The notes: generated by a model from the sequence alone, not told the origin. A stretch of DNA of 64,000 bases from Xenoacremonium recifei (GCA_012184525.1 WOFQ01000029.1:1-64000), one strand, 5' to 3'; counted from the first letter of the stretch, positions 1 through 11,276 are shown. A program made the numbers and translations.

Positions 1-8
1 GTTTTTTC

Positions 9-38
9 CCCAACTAAGGGACGGAGCCCTTAGTTGGG
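9..38. repeat. Perfect 12-bp inverted repeat (hairpin)
   Basis: The arms CCCAACTAAGGG (9-20) and CCCTTAGTTGGG (27-38) are exact reverse complements around a 6-base spacer, ACGGAG. It could be the end of a DNA transposon or MITE, or a stem-loop. No transposase frame or partner copy is visible nearby, so its nature is open. Confidence 0.7.
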
Positions 39-432
39 CTGTGTGGTTGACCCACCCGAGACCAACGGGTAGTAGTATATTTTCCGTCCGGGGGGGTCTG
101 AGAGAGAGGCCCGAAAAGTCCCCGCGAATTTTACCCACCCGGCATTTTCCTCGTCATGCAAACGGCCCTCCATCCAGCATATTATCGGCACAAACGCGCA
201 TCCTCTCAAGCCTGTTACCCGTCAGCGGGATGACCAGGCGCGGCTGCTCCGGTAGCATCGATCGTCTTGATTGCGTGAAAGGTGTGCCAGAAATTTTGAT
301 TCTTCTATAGCATTCATACCTGAATGGCTGCGTCAATCAAACCGATCTCTCAATATAGTTCTTTTTCCCGGTCTAATTACGCCTCGTTTACTAACTTAGT
401 CCCGGTCAAATGAGTGTTAATAATCAGCCACG
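39..432. other. 3' flank without recognised gene
   Basis: Short overlapping frames are present on both strands, but none has recognisable protein character. The right part is presumably the 3' untranslated region of the kinase gene that ends at 433. Confidence 0.4.
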
Positions 433-1899
433 TCAATATTGTGTATGGAACCACTCGTGCTTTGATAGGTCCTGCGTGCAAATCCGTTCCTGCGGCTGGT
501 ATTTCAAGAGTTTCTCTAGCAGGTCCGCAAAGGTTGCAGCCTCTGATCTTGAGACGACCTGAAACTGCTGATGGGTGCAATCTTCCCCGGCACAGTCATG
601 GCAGCTGGCAAGTTTCTTTTGTATAGCACGGCCACATTCTGTTTGCGACCCGAAACATGAATCCATGTCATCCCCAAGGCTGGAATCGGGTTGGGATGTA
701 TCAGCTTCGGATTCATTATCTGATTTAGAGTAATATTCTGCCCATGGCGGTGGGGGTTCCCCAAGGACAGATGCAATCTCATGCAAGTACTCCTTCTTGC
801 TGGCGGTGATTAACTGGAACACATTGAACAGCCGCCAACCGAGCCGGATCTCATAGATAGTACATGCCAGAGACCAAAGGTCCATAGCAATACTGCCAGA
901 ACTGTCAAAGAAAACCTCCGGAGCTGCGTAGTTGGCCGGAATGCCGAATGTGGATGGCAGTGGTAGCCGGGTTATATCAAATGATTGTCCAAAGTCAATG
1001 ACTCGCACACGAGGCAATATAACCGAATGATTGGCGTCCTTAAAATCAATCGGATAAATCAAATATTTGGGCGCGTAAGGCATCTCTGGAGTTGGGCGGG
1101 AGTCTTCGCGCATATAGACTCGTGTCGTTTCTGGCTCCCCGAGCAGCGAGAGCACATCCTTCTCGTCTATCCCATCAAGGCTCTGGAGCTCAAGAAGAAT
1201 GTTTGAGGTACGGAAATCTGTAACATATATTTAGCAAGGTGAATGGAGGCGCACTTATAAACCTGGCGTACCTCCGTGGCAAATGCCGCGGCTATGCAGT
1301 GCAGCCAAAGCCTCGACTACCTGCCGTGACAAGCTTTGAAGAATCTCAATTAAATTATCTTCCTCATCAAACACATCTGCTGCATCTCTAACTGTTGGTC
1401 CGAGCACGGGATAAACAAGGCAGACGTGTGTTCCGTTGGCGCTTTTGCTGGTAAATTGCTTCAAAGGGAGACAGAAGTGTTTGTCGGCCGTAATCTTGTC
1501 CATGCCTTCGCTCTCCAGGTGGCCAGTCGACGACGTCTCAAAGTTAGGCTTTTCTGTTTCGCTAGCGACAAGAATCTTAACGGCAACATACGACGGCGAA
1601 TCAGCGTGCTGGTCTCGGCAGAGCCATACGGTCGAGAATCCGCCATGGCCAAGCTTGTGGATGACTCGGTACTGGCCACCGTGAAGCTCGTCTTGCAAAT
1701 GTATGGGATGATAACCTCCAGGGCGGTAACCATGGAGCTTCTCTAGGTCATCATCCACTCCACGAATGTAAAGCCTCTTCCATAACCGGGCAGCAGTCTG
1801 CGGCAAGTCCGGGATTATACGATTTTGGCCTGGCCTGGGAGGGCCAGTTACTTTGATGGGAGGCCGCCTATAGGGCACGGAGCGCCTTGAAGTTGACAT
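433..1899 (-). CDS. SRPK-like serine/threonine protein kinase
   Basis: Two exons on minus, 1899-1272 and 1217-433, joined across a 54-bp intron with donor GTACGC and acceptor ACAG; the product is about 470 aa. The upstream in-frame codons begin with TTG, so the ATG at 1899 was chosen. Visible kinase motifs are the glycine loop LGHGGFSTVW (about residue 83), VAVK with the ATP lysine (about 108), catalytic loop HGDFRTSNILL created exactly across the splice (about 208-218), VIDFG (about 280) and AAPE (about 306). The glycine loop and layout resemble the SRPK-like kinases that are expanded in filamentous fungi. An acidic, cysteine-containing stretch sits in the C-lobe. All catalytic residues are present, so it is probably active. 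The substrate is unknown. It lies head-to-tail downstream of a siderophore transporter. Confidence 0.85.
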
Positions 1900-2126
1900 A
1901 AGAGAGTGATGAAGAGGGTGAATACTTCGAAAGGCATTCAACAGAAACGCGTGGATCTATAACAATTTTAGCGCCATGGTCGGGTGCAAACGTAAGGTTG
2001 CACATGAGGCCGGTGCAAAAAGAAGCAGATTAGCAGATGCGGGGGAACGACTCCTAGAAATTTGTGTTAGACGGAGGAACCTCGGATCTGATCTCCGTGG
2101 AGTCCAAGATAGCCAAGGAAAAGGGG

Positions 2127-2177
2127 TGAAGAATATTTAAGGTACAGAAATCTATAATATATATTTAATAAGGTCAA
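2127..2177 (-). repeat. Diverged copy of a kinase intron/exon segment
   Basis: This ~50-bp stretch matches 1194-1244, which spans the 3' end of the kinase intron and the start of its second exon. Nearly all differences are G-to-A or C-to-T transitions. Read on minus it still shows a 3' splice-like ATAG followed by a decayed version of the DFRTSNIL coding motif. It looks like a leftover of a second, mutated kinase copy sitting between the kinase and the transporter. Confidence 0.55.
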
Positions 2178-2292
2178 TAGCAAAATATTATAATTATATT
2201 ATTAAAGTGGCTGACTTCTGGGGTGGTAGGCTTACCTCACAGCCTGCAGCGTCGACTTGTCCTGAAACATATATACATCTAGATCCAAACAG

Positions 2293-4113
2293 CTAAGACA
2301 GTTCGGCCTTTGATACAACAGTAGGTTTCGCTGCAGTAGACTGCAAATTGGCATTATCTTCCGTATCTTCCGAGATCTGAGCGGGACCCTTGCTATCGTC
2401 TTCCATGGCAATACTAATCTTGTCCTGGCTATCATCGGCGTCCTCCTGGGCTAGTGTTTGGGCATCGGTGAGCTTCGGATTAGGGAGTAGAAATGCGAGA
2501 ACAACTAGTGGCACGCAGAGGCAGATCCCGGTGGTGGCTAAGATCCGTTGAGTGTACCGATATGCCTCGATCACTGCTGTCCGTTCTGGTGTTCCAAGGG
2601 GGTAGATAGGAACTACCTCGTTCAACGGGTCTGCATACGCAATCGCAGCAAGAGTTGCGTTGATCGGGGCGAGTTCCTGTTCCAGTTTCGAGGGCAACAA
2701 TTGCGTCCATAATGCGCCTGAGACAGCGGCACCGATCGCGGAGCCGATGTAGTGTACGGCCAGATTGACACCTGTCACAGCTGCCAGGTGCTCATGTTTC
2801 AATTCGACTTGCATGCTGACCTCTGCGGCATATGGATAGGTACCACCAGCAATGCCTAGAAGCACTTCGGCAGCAACCACACCAGCGCGACCCGAGCCAG
2901 TGGCGGAACCACGGTATCGAATAAGCAGGCCGAAGGCAATCATGTAAAGTATGGTGCCGCAACAAACAAAGATCTTGAGTCGCCGCACTTTGTAAACGGC
3001 CATACCCAGAAATGGGCAAACGACCGCATTGGTGAAACCATAAAGCGAGGCGATACGGGTTGCTGAGGTGATGCTAAAGTCAAAGGCGACCCGGAGGACA
3101 GTGAAGAAGTAAGCAGCCACCAGCACGAAGGTACAATTCAGAAAGATCCCGATAGCAATGGGAGCCCAAACACCTCGCTTTTTAAGAAGAGGAAAGGGCA
3201 TCAGAGGTTGCGGTGCCCGAAGCTCCCAAAGAACAAACAGCGGAATACATAAGACACCAATGACCAAGGGAGCAATAATGTGACCTTGGCGCCACTTCTT
3301 CCCCTCTCCACCCGCAAGCGTGAGCGGAACAAGAGTCATGGCAAGCAACGCAACCAGAAGAATGATTCCGATGACGTCCAGCATCCAAAAGAGCTCCAGG
3401 AGAGTTTCTCCCAGGCCAGAGCGTTGAGAAACAGCGCGTTTGGGGAACAATCCTTGCTTCTTGGCGCGCCGAGAGACAATGTGCATACCAACGAAGATGG
3501 GTATGGTGGTGATCGGGATGATGAGCGCCCACATTCCAATACCCCACCGCCAGCCAGCATGGTGAAGGACAGTACTGGTCACGTTACCGCTGGCCCAGGT
3601 GTTGATGATGGACGGTATCTGGGGGATAAAGCTGAAGAGCACACGCCATCGGGTCGAGGTGAAGTCGGCAATTATAATTTGCAAGATGAACATGATACTG
3701 GTGTGTCCGATCTCCCACAGTACTATGCCGCCGGAGTAGGTCTCGACATTGTTTGCGACAGCGTCGACGATAGTGCCAAGGGCGTAAAAGAACAGGGAGA
3801 ATCCAATAAGCTCCACGCGGCCGAATATATCCGATAGCTTGGCCGTGATTGGCTGCGCAACAGCGCCAATCACTGTCCCGAGCACTGTCACGGCTGCTTG
3901 CAGAGAGTGTTCGTTGAACGAAGAGAGAGCATATGGCTGATAGGCATTGCGGCAAGTGTTGTCGAGGCTGTAGCCATAGGAGACGAGAAAGACTGAGAAC
4001 AAAATGATCAAGCGCTCGGGCCAGGAGACACAACGAGACAGGATTTCAATCCGAGATACACCAGGTGGCTTAACGTGCTTCTTGGGTACACTAGCAGCCT
4101 GTTGAGCAGGCAT
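2293..4113 (-). CDS. Siderophore-iron MFS transporter (Sit1/MirB type)
   Basis: A single uninterrupted frame of 606 aa from the ATG at 4113; a longer reading to 4131 would need TTG. The sequence has the hallmarks of the fungal ARN/Sit siderophore-iron transporter family: a short hydrophilic N-terminus, then FLVSYGYSLDNTCR, the motif KLSDIFGRVE between early membrane segments, and many hydrophobic helices (about 14) up to about residue 545. It ends in an acidic, Ser/Asp-rich cytoplasmic tail. The usual length in the family is 580-640 aa, so it is complete. Known members import ferric hydroxamate siderophores by proton symport at the plasma membrane or vesicles. The exact siderophore cannot be told. 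An ATCTGATAA site about 0.5 kb upstream suggests iron regulation by an SreA-type GATA factor. Confidence 0.9.
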   Translation of the reverse strand: MPAQQAASVPKKHVKPPGVSRIEILSRCVSWPERLIILFSVFLVSYGYSLDNTCRNAYQPYALSSFNEHSLQAAVTVLGTVIGAVAQPITAKLSDIFGRVELIGFSLFFYALGTIVDAVANNVETYSGGIVLWEIGHTSIMFILQIIIADFTSTRWRVLFSFIPQIPSIINTWASGNVTSTVLHHAGWRWGIGMWALIIPITTIPIFVGMHIVSRRAKKQGLFPKRAVSQRSGLGETLLELFWMLDVIGIILLVALLAMTLVPLTLAGGEGKKWRQGHIIAPLVIGVLCIPLFVLWELRAPQPLMPFPLLKKRGVWAPIAIGIFLNCTFVLVAAYFFTVLRVAFDFSITSATRIASLYGFTNAVVCPFLGMAVYKVRRLKIFVCCGTILYMIAFGLLIRYRGSATGSGRAGVVAAEVLLGIAGGTYPYAAEVSMQVELKHEHLAAVTGVNLAVHYIGSAIGAAVSGALWTQLLPSKLEQELAPINATLAAIAYADPLNEVVPIYPLGTPERTAVIEAYRYTQRILATTGICLCVPLVVLAFLLPNPKLTDAQTLAQEDADDSQDKISIAMEDDSKGPAQISEDTEDNANLQSTAAKPTVVSKAELS

Positions 4114-4621
4114 GTTGAGATCTTGGGCCAAGATGTGGTTGCAGGGAACGGATTGAAGAGGCGTCTGCCAAGAGCGGCCGTGGCTTATATTACTTGGCGG
4201 AAGCAGAATGCCCGGTCAAAGTTCACACTATTCCTGAGGCATTTAAAGAATATACAGGACATGATCGTGCTATCACAGATGTCTCCTGATGCGGTTGGAG
4301 GGCTGGTTCATCGGCAAGGGGATCCGAACCCTGCGTGGCTTGGCATCGGAATTCTTCCGCTATCTTATTACCTGTGTTATATATCTCCGAGGTTTTTCAG
4401 GTTGCCGCTGTGCTTATTCAGTAGCGATGTATATAAACTTGAAGTGGCTAGATCTTTGAAGTGGTGTTCAACAGTGTGACGACTGAGCAAAGGATCGGAA
4501 AATAGATGAAAGAAACTTGTTTCTGCTATTTTCTTCTCTACAGAGAGTATGTGGAAAGCCAGACAATTTGCAATATCTGGGTTCGCAGATAAGTGTCTGT
4601 TCTCATGTAACCTTGAGGGAT

Positions 4622-4630
4622 TTATCAGAT
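4622..4630 (-). promoter_or_regulatory. SreA-like GATA iron-regulatory motif
   Basis: TTATCAGAT on plus reads ATCTGATAA on the strand of the siderophore transporter, matching the ATCWGATAA consensus known for SreA/Sre1 iron repressors. It lies about 510 bp upstream of the transporter start. Sequence match only; binding is inferred. Confidence 0.5.
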
Positions 4631-6045
4631 GGAGGATCTAATCTAATCTGATTTAGACTAGTATACCAGGTCGGGTGAGACCTCACGTTGCTTAGGGAGT
4701 CCTTTAATTATTGAGCGGGATGAATTACATAAAGGTCTCCACTATCATGACACTCCCGTTCGTTAACGCGGCTTTATTAACCGGTCGCGTTTCGAATCCA
4801 AGCTGACTCTGGACTCAGCGGAGTACGGAGAGGTCTTGTGATCATTTTACCCGGCTGATTCAGGGTTCGTTTTAGGATAGCCTACCCACGCGACGCCTAT
4901 GTTGGTCAAGCAGCTAAGCGATCAGGTTTTGCTGAAGATGGCTGGGGGATCTCAGCCAGAGCCCAAATCCACCTCGATAAGATCAAGTAACATACACAGA
5001 TTCGATAGGAGGGGGTAAATGAAGGCGGCACCTGGATGTATGACGAGCTATCTAGCAAGGATATCGAAGAGGTTCTTCTCAGTATGTTATCCATACTACC
5101 GTTCTCTTCCTCCGATACCGACGAGGTATCCACGCACTTCCCTTTTCTCCTGTCTTGATCGAGACAATCGATATCGTTTTCCTCGATTCGCTGAGACCTA
5201 GATTTACTGTAACTGCTTGAAGATGGGGAGCTGCTGCTGCGTTAGAACCCAGGCGCCTAGGGATGATGACTTCATAACTTTGTGGTCTGAGCTAAGCACT
5301 CCCTACTAAATAGAACTACTGGCGTTTCGGAACTAAGCTGGCGAGCACTTTTTGGACTCCCACTGAGTGTCTTTAATTCATTAAGACTGTTAATGATATG
5401 CGGATTAGGTTTACCCTATAGGATGTTGAGGCACTGATTGGGACGTCTTGAAGTCTCGGCTGAGCAATTATAAGTAAGGGATTCACAGAGACAAACAAGC
5501 TATTATATCCCTTTACACGAGCTTAGGCGCCCGGAGCAATTCGGGCATTACCATAAAGTCGAAACTCTTAATACTGTGTTACTAGGCCTATATCCGTGCT
5601 CTCAAGAAATTTCTTAAAAACTATAGGCTGGTTGACTCCCTTCCGGCCCAGATATAATATTTTAAAAAGATTTAATGGGATATAATATATTAATAATAAT
5701 TATCAAGAAGTGGTTTATTCTTATAATAATAATATACAATATATTAAATGAAAGTGCCTTATTCTAAATAAGTATAGGTGTGGTGCTTAATAAAGGAAAT
5801 ACGGCGCTGCGCCCCAATTCAGAATAGCGTATCCTGTGGCACTTATAGCGTATTCTCTTCTCTACTGTCACTGCAGAAGGATATGCTTTCCCATAAGCGA
5901 CTGTGGGCACCGGTTCGTGTATCTACCCGTTAATAAGGCTGCTCAATACCCAGTCTACATTATTAAACGAGCGGAAGACCTTTCGAAGCCCAGTTAATAA
6001 ACAGGCTACAATTGTACTCGGTCGAGGGCAAGGCTGATCGCACGC
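4631..6045. other. Gene-poor stretch with AT-rich block
   Basis: No credible gene is seen. Around 5640-5760 the sequence becomes very rich in TAATA/ATTAT words, unlike the flanks. This is compatible with RIP-type decay of a repeat, or with a spacer. Confidence 0.4.
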
Positions 6046-6245
6046 TTTGTTGATCTATTACTGACTGTATCCTAGTCGAGATTGGCACACCGCTGCAAAA
6101 GACCTTTGTATCCATCGATACTGGCTCGAGCGAGCTTTGGGTGAATCCCAATTGCTCAAGCGTGTCTAAAGAGTTCGGACAGCGGGCGATATGCGACGCG
6201 GCCTCTGTGGTACTCCTCGCTCACTGGTCCAGGGGGGATACCTCG
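6046..6245 (+). pseudogene. Relic of a pepsin-type aspartic peptidase
   Basis: In one plus frame, about 6076-6180 encodes VEIGTPLQKTF, then VSIDTGSSELWVNPNCS and KEFGQR. This is the first active-site region (DTGS) of fungal A1 aspartic peptidases, including the GTP.Q block before it and the LWVNP.C segment after it. Upstream the frame is broken by a stop. Downstream it drifts into sequence without family features, and the second active-site region is absent. There is no start, so this is a gene fragment about 40-60 codons long. Confidence 0.6.
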
Positions 6246-7565
6246 ACGTAAAGAGGGAGACAAAGCGCAAGAAAACGGAGGTGAGGCTCTCACGAGGAGA
6301 CAAACCTACAGGCCATGATGCCCCTCGCATTGGGATAGGATCGATTCGCTGGGCCCAAGCAGGTAGGCAGGCAGGCAGGCAGGCGTCGCTGGGGTTTCGT
6401 TGGGATTTCGTTGGGGGCCGAAACAGAAGCTGTCAAGTCAAGGTCAGTTTTGGCACGGCCGACACAAACACAAACAGAGCAGAGACAAGCCGGTTCGCGG
6501 GTATCACCAGGCGATGAGATTTCAAAACGAGAAGAAAAATCTGTCCATGAACAGGCTCGACCGGTCAGCAAGTTGCCCGTCTGTTTTCATTCATTCATTC
6601 GGCCGCTCCTTGGTTGAGCATGTCCCAGGGTTTTTGTGTGTGTTACAGCAGGGATGGCCAGTGAAGTCAGTCAGTTCCTGAGCCCTAACCAGTGCCCCCT
6701 CTGAAGGCCAGGAGGCCTCGACTCGAAGGATAGCCAGGTTGGAGTGGTCATCCCTGTCGATTTAATGCCAGGCTCCATTTCGTTTGCTGGCATTCGCCCT
6801 TGGAGCGTCAGCCTGCGTGCGGCACAGCGCGCGCGCATCAGCTAGGGCCTCTGCAGGGCCATTGCCCAGTCATTCCATGCACGCTATGAGACATTCAGAC
6901 TGCGAAATCGAACAAGTCGTCAAAGAAATGAATGAGAGCGAGATATTTGATTTCTTTATGCCTCCCTGCTCTCTTTATATCTTTGCAGCACTAAAGCACA
7001 CTGAGGCGCACCGACTGCACACCCACGGATGCACCGTCAACGCCACATCCTACCAGACACTCTGCCAGCGCATAATCTCAAGGCGAAAAGTCTTCATCGT
7101 GCGGGGATCAAGGTTAGGCATATTTCTAGCTCGACTCTTATTCGCACCCAGCATCACAAGAACCTCCCCTCCTTTGCCTCTCTCATGTATCTGTGTAGCT
7201 TCATCCTGGAGCTCTCCACCTCGTCAGCGAATGACCATCGACCCAAACGATTCCTCGCACTCCACATCACTAATTGCCACTCTGCCACTGACTTACACGA
7301 CTTTGGGACGATAACGAAACCGGGCTTTTCTTAGGGAGCAGAGCAACCCGAGGGGTTACTGAGGGGTTCAACATACATTTTTTCAGCCATGTTATAATCC
7401 AGGACGCAACCGAAGCAAAATCGTACCTCCCCCTTCTCCTTCGCCATCCTTTCCCTCCCTTCATAATCTTTGTCTTTCTTCCATTTTCCCCAGCAACGTA
7501 GCCGTCCTGTTTGAGTCACCCATTGACTCATTCACAACATCCGAGGCAACACGTCACCAGTGCAA
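6246..7565. other. Upstream region of the metallopeptidase gene
   Basis: No gene is recognised. It includes a short (GGCA)n tract at about 6365-6384 and a CG-alternating patch near 6827. The last 300 bases are pyrimidine-rich, as in fungal promoters and leaders. Confidence 0.4.
7512..7530. promoter_or_regulatory. Pair of TGASTCA (bZIP/Gcn4-like) sites
   Basis: TGAGTCA at 7512-7518 and TGACTCA at 7524-7530 sit 35-54 bases before the start codon at 7566. They match the Gcn4/CPC1 core in both orientations. Their position may be within the leader, so function is uncertain. Confidence 0.3.
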
Positions 7566-8975
7566 ATGATGGCCGCCGGTAAGCTTCACTCTACCTTACT
7601 ACGACACCCTGTGCTTCCCGAGTTTCCCTTGCCCCAGATCTTCAGCTTCCCTCTTCAAGGCGAGGACTAGCTAACATCCTGTTCTTCGTTGTCACTAGCT
7701 GCCAATCCTGATGACGGCAAAACTGCCCGCCACTATTCGGGACCGCCAACCGTATCTTCTACCTCATCTTCGTCAGTCGACGACCCCGCCATCTACACCC
7801 CACCTTCGTCCGCTGCCACTACGACTACCCCGCCGACCACCGACGATAAGGACGTGTGCGATCGCGAGGATAACCAAAAACCGGGCAACGAACTATCTCT
7901 GTGCTGGGACTGGGAGATCACCGAAGATACTGAGCATGAGGTCAGCTATGCCGGAGGGCCGGAGTTCAACGTCCCAGAGCGTGGTTACGCTCGCGAGATT
8001 GAAGAGGACCTCCCTAGCAACCCTGCCCCTCCCGCCATCATGGGGGACGGAAAGTCTCGCCCTCAAGTCTGCATCCCACAAGTCTGCATCCCGCTCTCCA
8101 TCGCCCTAGTAATTGTCACCGTTCTCATTTCATCGGCGCTCAAAGATCAGCGGATCAAGGTCTTGCTGTATGCAGTCGGCCTCATGACGTTGCTCTCCGC
8201 CTCCTACAAGCTCGCTGTCTCCATTCAATCATGCTGCAGAGGAACCGGTACCAATTCAACAGATCGGCCACCTTGTCGTAATCACCGCCAACACCTTGAG
8301 TGTATTACACAAAGGAGCGGCTTCTGCTCGGCCCAAATTGGTAATTATGGATACATCCCGCGATGGGAGCCCGGTTCTACGCTCAAGTACGTAGTATGTG
8401 TCGAGACGTTTCCAACCATCGAGCACGCATTTCATGCCACACACCACCTGGCCCTAGCTACAACAAAGTGGCACAACATTGGAGTTGGGTTTGTGCGGGT
8501 AAAACAGTCGGAAAAGGCCAACTTCCGTGTCGTTTATCAAGACCAGCACAACGGCAAAAGCAATACTCTTGCATCTTCGTTCTTCCCCGACGAAGACGAA
8601 CCTGACCAACGCACTCTATACATTTATGCCACCGCATTTAAAGAATCCAATCTTGAATGCCAAGCCAACGTCCTCTCCCATGAAATTGGTCACATTCTCG
8701 GCCTCCGTCACGAATTCGCGATGGAGAAAGAGGGCGGGTGCGTCACATGGGGACAGCGAAACCCAAACAGTGTAATGAATTACCACAAACACCTGAGTCA
8801 ATGTCTCGTCGGGGAACAGGACCTCAAGGAGGTCGAGTCCTTTTACAAATTCACCGGGGCGATCTATGGTGGCATACGCATCCACGACTTTAAGCCGCAA
8901 GACCACATCTACTCGGCACCGGCTAAAAGAATAGTAGGGTTTAGAAGCCTTTGGCGCACCTTCGCGAGATCCTAG
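7566..8975 (+). CDS. Membrane-anchored matrixin-like zinc metallopeptidase
   Basis: A 13-bp first exon (7566-7578, MMAA) is joined by a 120-bp intron (donor GTAAGC, acceptor CTAG) to a long second exon from 7699; the product is about 429 aa. The N-terminal 130 residues are Ser/Thr/Pro-rich. A short duplication, PQVCI repeated, precedes two adjacent hydrophobic segments at about 133-153 and 158-178. The C-terminal half carries the metzincin zinc site HEIGHILGLRHE (about 331-342) and a Met-turn, SVMNY, some 25 residues later. Histidines, glutamate and Met-turn are all intact, so activity is likely. Fungal homologues with this catalytic domain are mostly uncharacterised. There is no classic signal peptide, so the topology (a hairpin or type II anchor) is inferred. 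Confidence 0.8.
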
Positions 8976-11276
8976 CCGCTAGCTAGAACGTCGCTCTTCG
9001 TTCTAAGGTTCAGGCTCGGCCTGGTCCTCCCTCCCCCCCTTCCCCCAGCAGTTTCCTAGGGTCCATGGATTTCATTTGTCGGGATTCGCAGCAGGCAGGA
9101 GGGTTTGGGTCGTATCGATCGGGAAGTGTTAGAGGCATCACGTTATTGAAAGACTAACTTTTCAACAACCTAGTCGAGGAACCAGCATCTCCAAAGGAGG
9201 AAGAGGCCCTGAGGCTAGGAGGGGACCGGATTGAAGATGGTGAAAAGGATCAGTTGATGGGGGTGCTATTTCGAGGAGGTTAGAAAGGGAGGGAGATCTG
9301 TCTTCCTGGGAAGTAAGTATTCAAACTGCTATTCTCCCTGTGATTCTTGTGTATTACTTATATTTTTTTTCTCCTTCTCTTTTTCGGTATTTTGACTACA
9401 TACCCCAAAAGCAAGTTCTAGTTTAGATTATTACTTAGCATTAGGAATTTCCATTTATACTAGATAGTTTTATCATAGCAGACACCTTGTCGAGATCTCC
9501 TTTCATGTTCCTGTTACGGAGTGCTGCAGATCTGCCGAAGAAAATCCATCATTTTTGTGGTACACCCATTTGCGTTCCTGGGTAGCAATGTATTAAAAAG
9601 GTTTAGTAGATCATTGACAGGCCCTAAAAGTTGATCTTGCATAAAGCATCTCGCCCAGCATTGCCACCGGGCACAGTAAACTACACGGTCTTATCCACGC
9701 TGAACCTCGGTTCTTTGCAAGTCTTTTCTACGCCCTGTACCTTGACCGATGTCTTGTTCAAGTCCTTTACCATCGCCTTTAGGCTGAAGGTCTCCGTTGG
9801 GCTAGAGTACCTTAGTTGGCTTGCTCCGAAGAAGGTGGTTGGATTTACGGAGTACAGGGCTTAGCGTAGTGCGGGAGTGGCGATCTGGCCCTCTGCCGGG
9901 CCTGTTTCTGTTTCTAGGACCCCCGCCAGGTCCGTTTTGAGACCCTACACACGAATTCCCATAGCTATGCCAGGATTAATCCCATAGCTATGCCAGGATC
10001 TTGGCTACTCGTCAGCCGTGGTCCGAGGTTCAGGCGTTACAAGTAACCGACCCCCCGAGACTCGAGACAGCTCCTTGTACATACAAAACAGGCTGTATGT
10101 GCAGCTGGTAGCTGGCTGGTGGGACGCGAGAGAGGGCAATTTGGAAACGTCCTCTTCACTTTTGCTAGTGGTTATATTCACAAGTTCTGCTAGAGCGTTG
10201 CAAGTTCTTATATCCGAGTTCGCTTTGAGCAAGCGCCATAAGGCCTCTACTTTTCCAGGCGTAGACCTATGCTATCTTCCGGCACTAGTTCTAAAGTAAG
10301 ATCTCGCGGGTTTGAGAGATTATTCCGGAGCGCTGTCTCAGATTTACTTGACTTATTTCCCTTATGACTTCTTATAGTCTTGATCCTGGTCGTGTTTTCC
10401 CCTTATACGATCCGTAGCCTTCCAAACACAACGGGTGCCACTTGCTACCCAGAAGCCAAAGCATCCAACCACCTCCCATCGATGTCGCGCCACTCAGAAC
10501 TAGGTACCCATGCTGGCCCGTCCAAAACATTACAGTAAGCGGTTCAAGCCATGCTCAAACAATAGCAGCAGATACAAGGGGACTTTCGAGAGTGAAACAC
10601 GAGCGCGGTAGTGAGTTCATCAGGCGAAAAGGTGTGTTCTGGGGTAGCAGCAGCATCGAGCCTTGCGGGTCTCCCTTTGATCTGCCTCATCTGACCCTAA
10701 ATTTCTTGAGTGAGAAATTATCTTCCACATTCATCGTCAATATAAGCAACACTATGAAGCCAATTCGACTATCCTGTACTGACTTACACGGGAAAGCATC
10801 ACAAGTATGAGTTCATGCAAGCTTCCAGGTGCAACTCGAATAGCCAATGGGAAGCTTGAATCCCGAACTCGTGCGGAGAATTCTTATCGATTGGGAGCTG
10901 CTGCCAGAATCGGTCTAGCTTGACTGCATTTCGCTTCCCTGAGCGCGGAAAAAGTACCCATAAGCGAAAAGTTTGCGGAGAGGTACCTCCCGGCCCGCAT
11001 CCCCCGTGTCAGACAAGCGAGGATTGGCTGGCTCAGCAGCTGGCATTCGCAGCTTCACCCTATTATCATCGCTATCGCCTGACCTGACCCGGCCTCACAG
11101 CAGCAGCTTCTCCTGAGCAACGTCGCCTCACTCGCCCTGCAGCGGCGGCAGACCGCCGGGAAGGCCAACGCACGGTATACCAGGATGCTTTCCGGCCATC
11201 GCTGCGGCACTTTGTCTCCCGTTCTCGCTGGACATGTGGCACATCGCGACATTTGAGTGTCTGCACGGCTGCCATC
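8976..11276. other. Intergenic region without recognised gene
   Basis: It carries the metallopeptidase 3' flank, several short frames without protein character, and the upstream region of the Mtc5 gene. A 19-bp direct repeat near 9958 is listed separately. Confidence 0.4.
9958..9999. repeat. 19-bp exact direct repeat
   Basis: CCCATAGCTATGCCAGGAT occurs at 9958-9976 and again at 9981-9999, separated by 4 bases. Each unit contains the palindrome CATAGCTATG. Confidence 0.75.

Noticed and set aside
4780..4810. Possible tRNA B-box (TTTCGAATCC)
   Set aside because: No matching A-box, acceptor stem or anticodon arm could be built around it.
9631..9864. 77-codon plus-strand frame
   Set aside because: Starts with TTG, no ATG in a useful place, no homology character.
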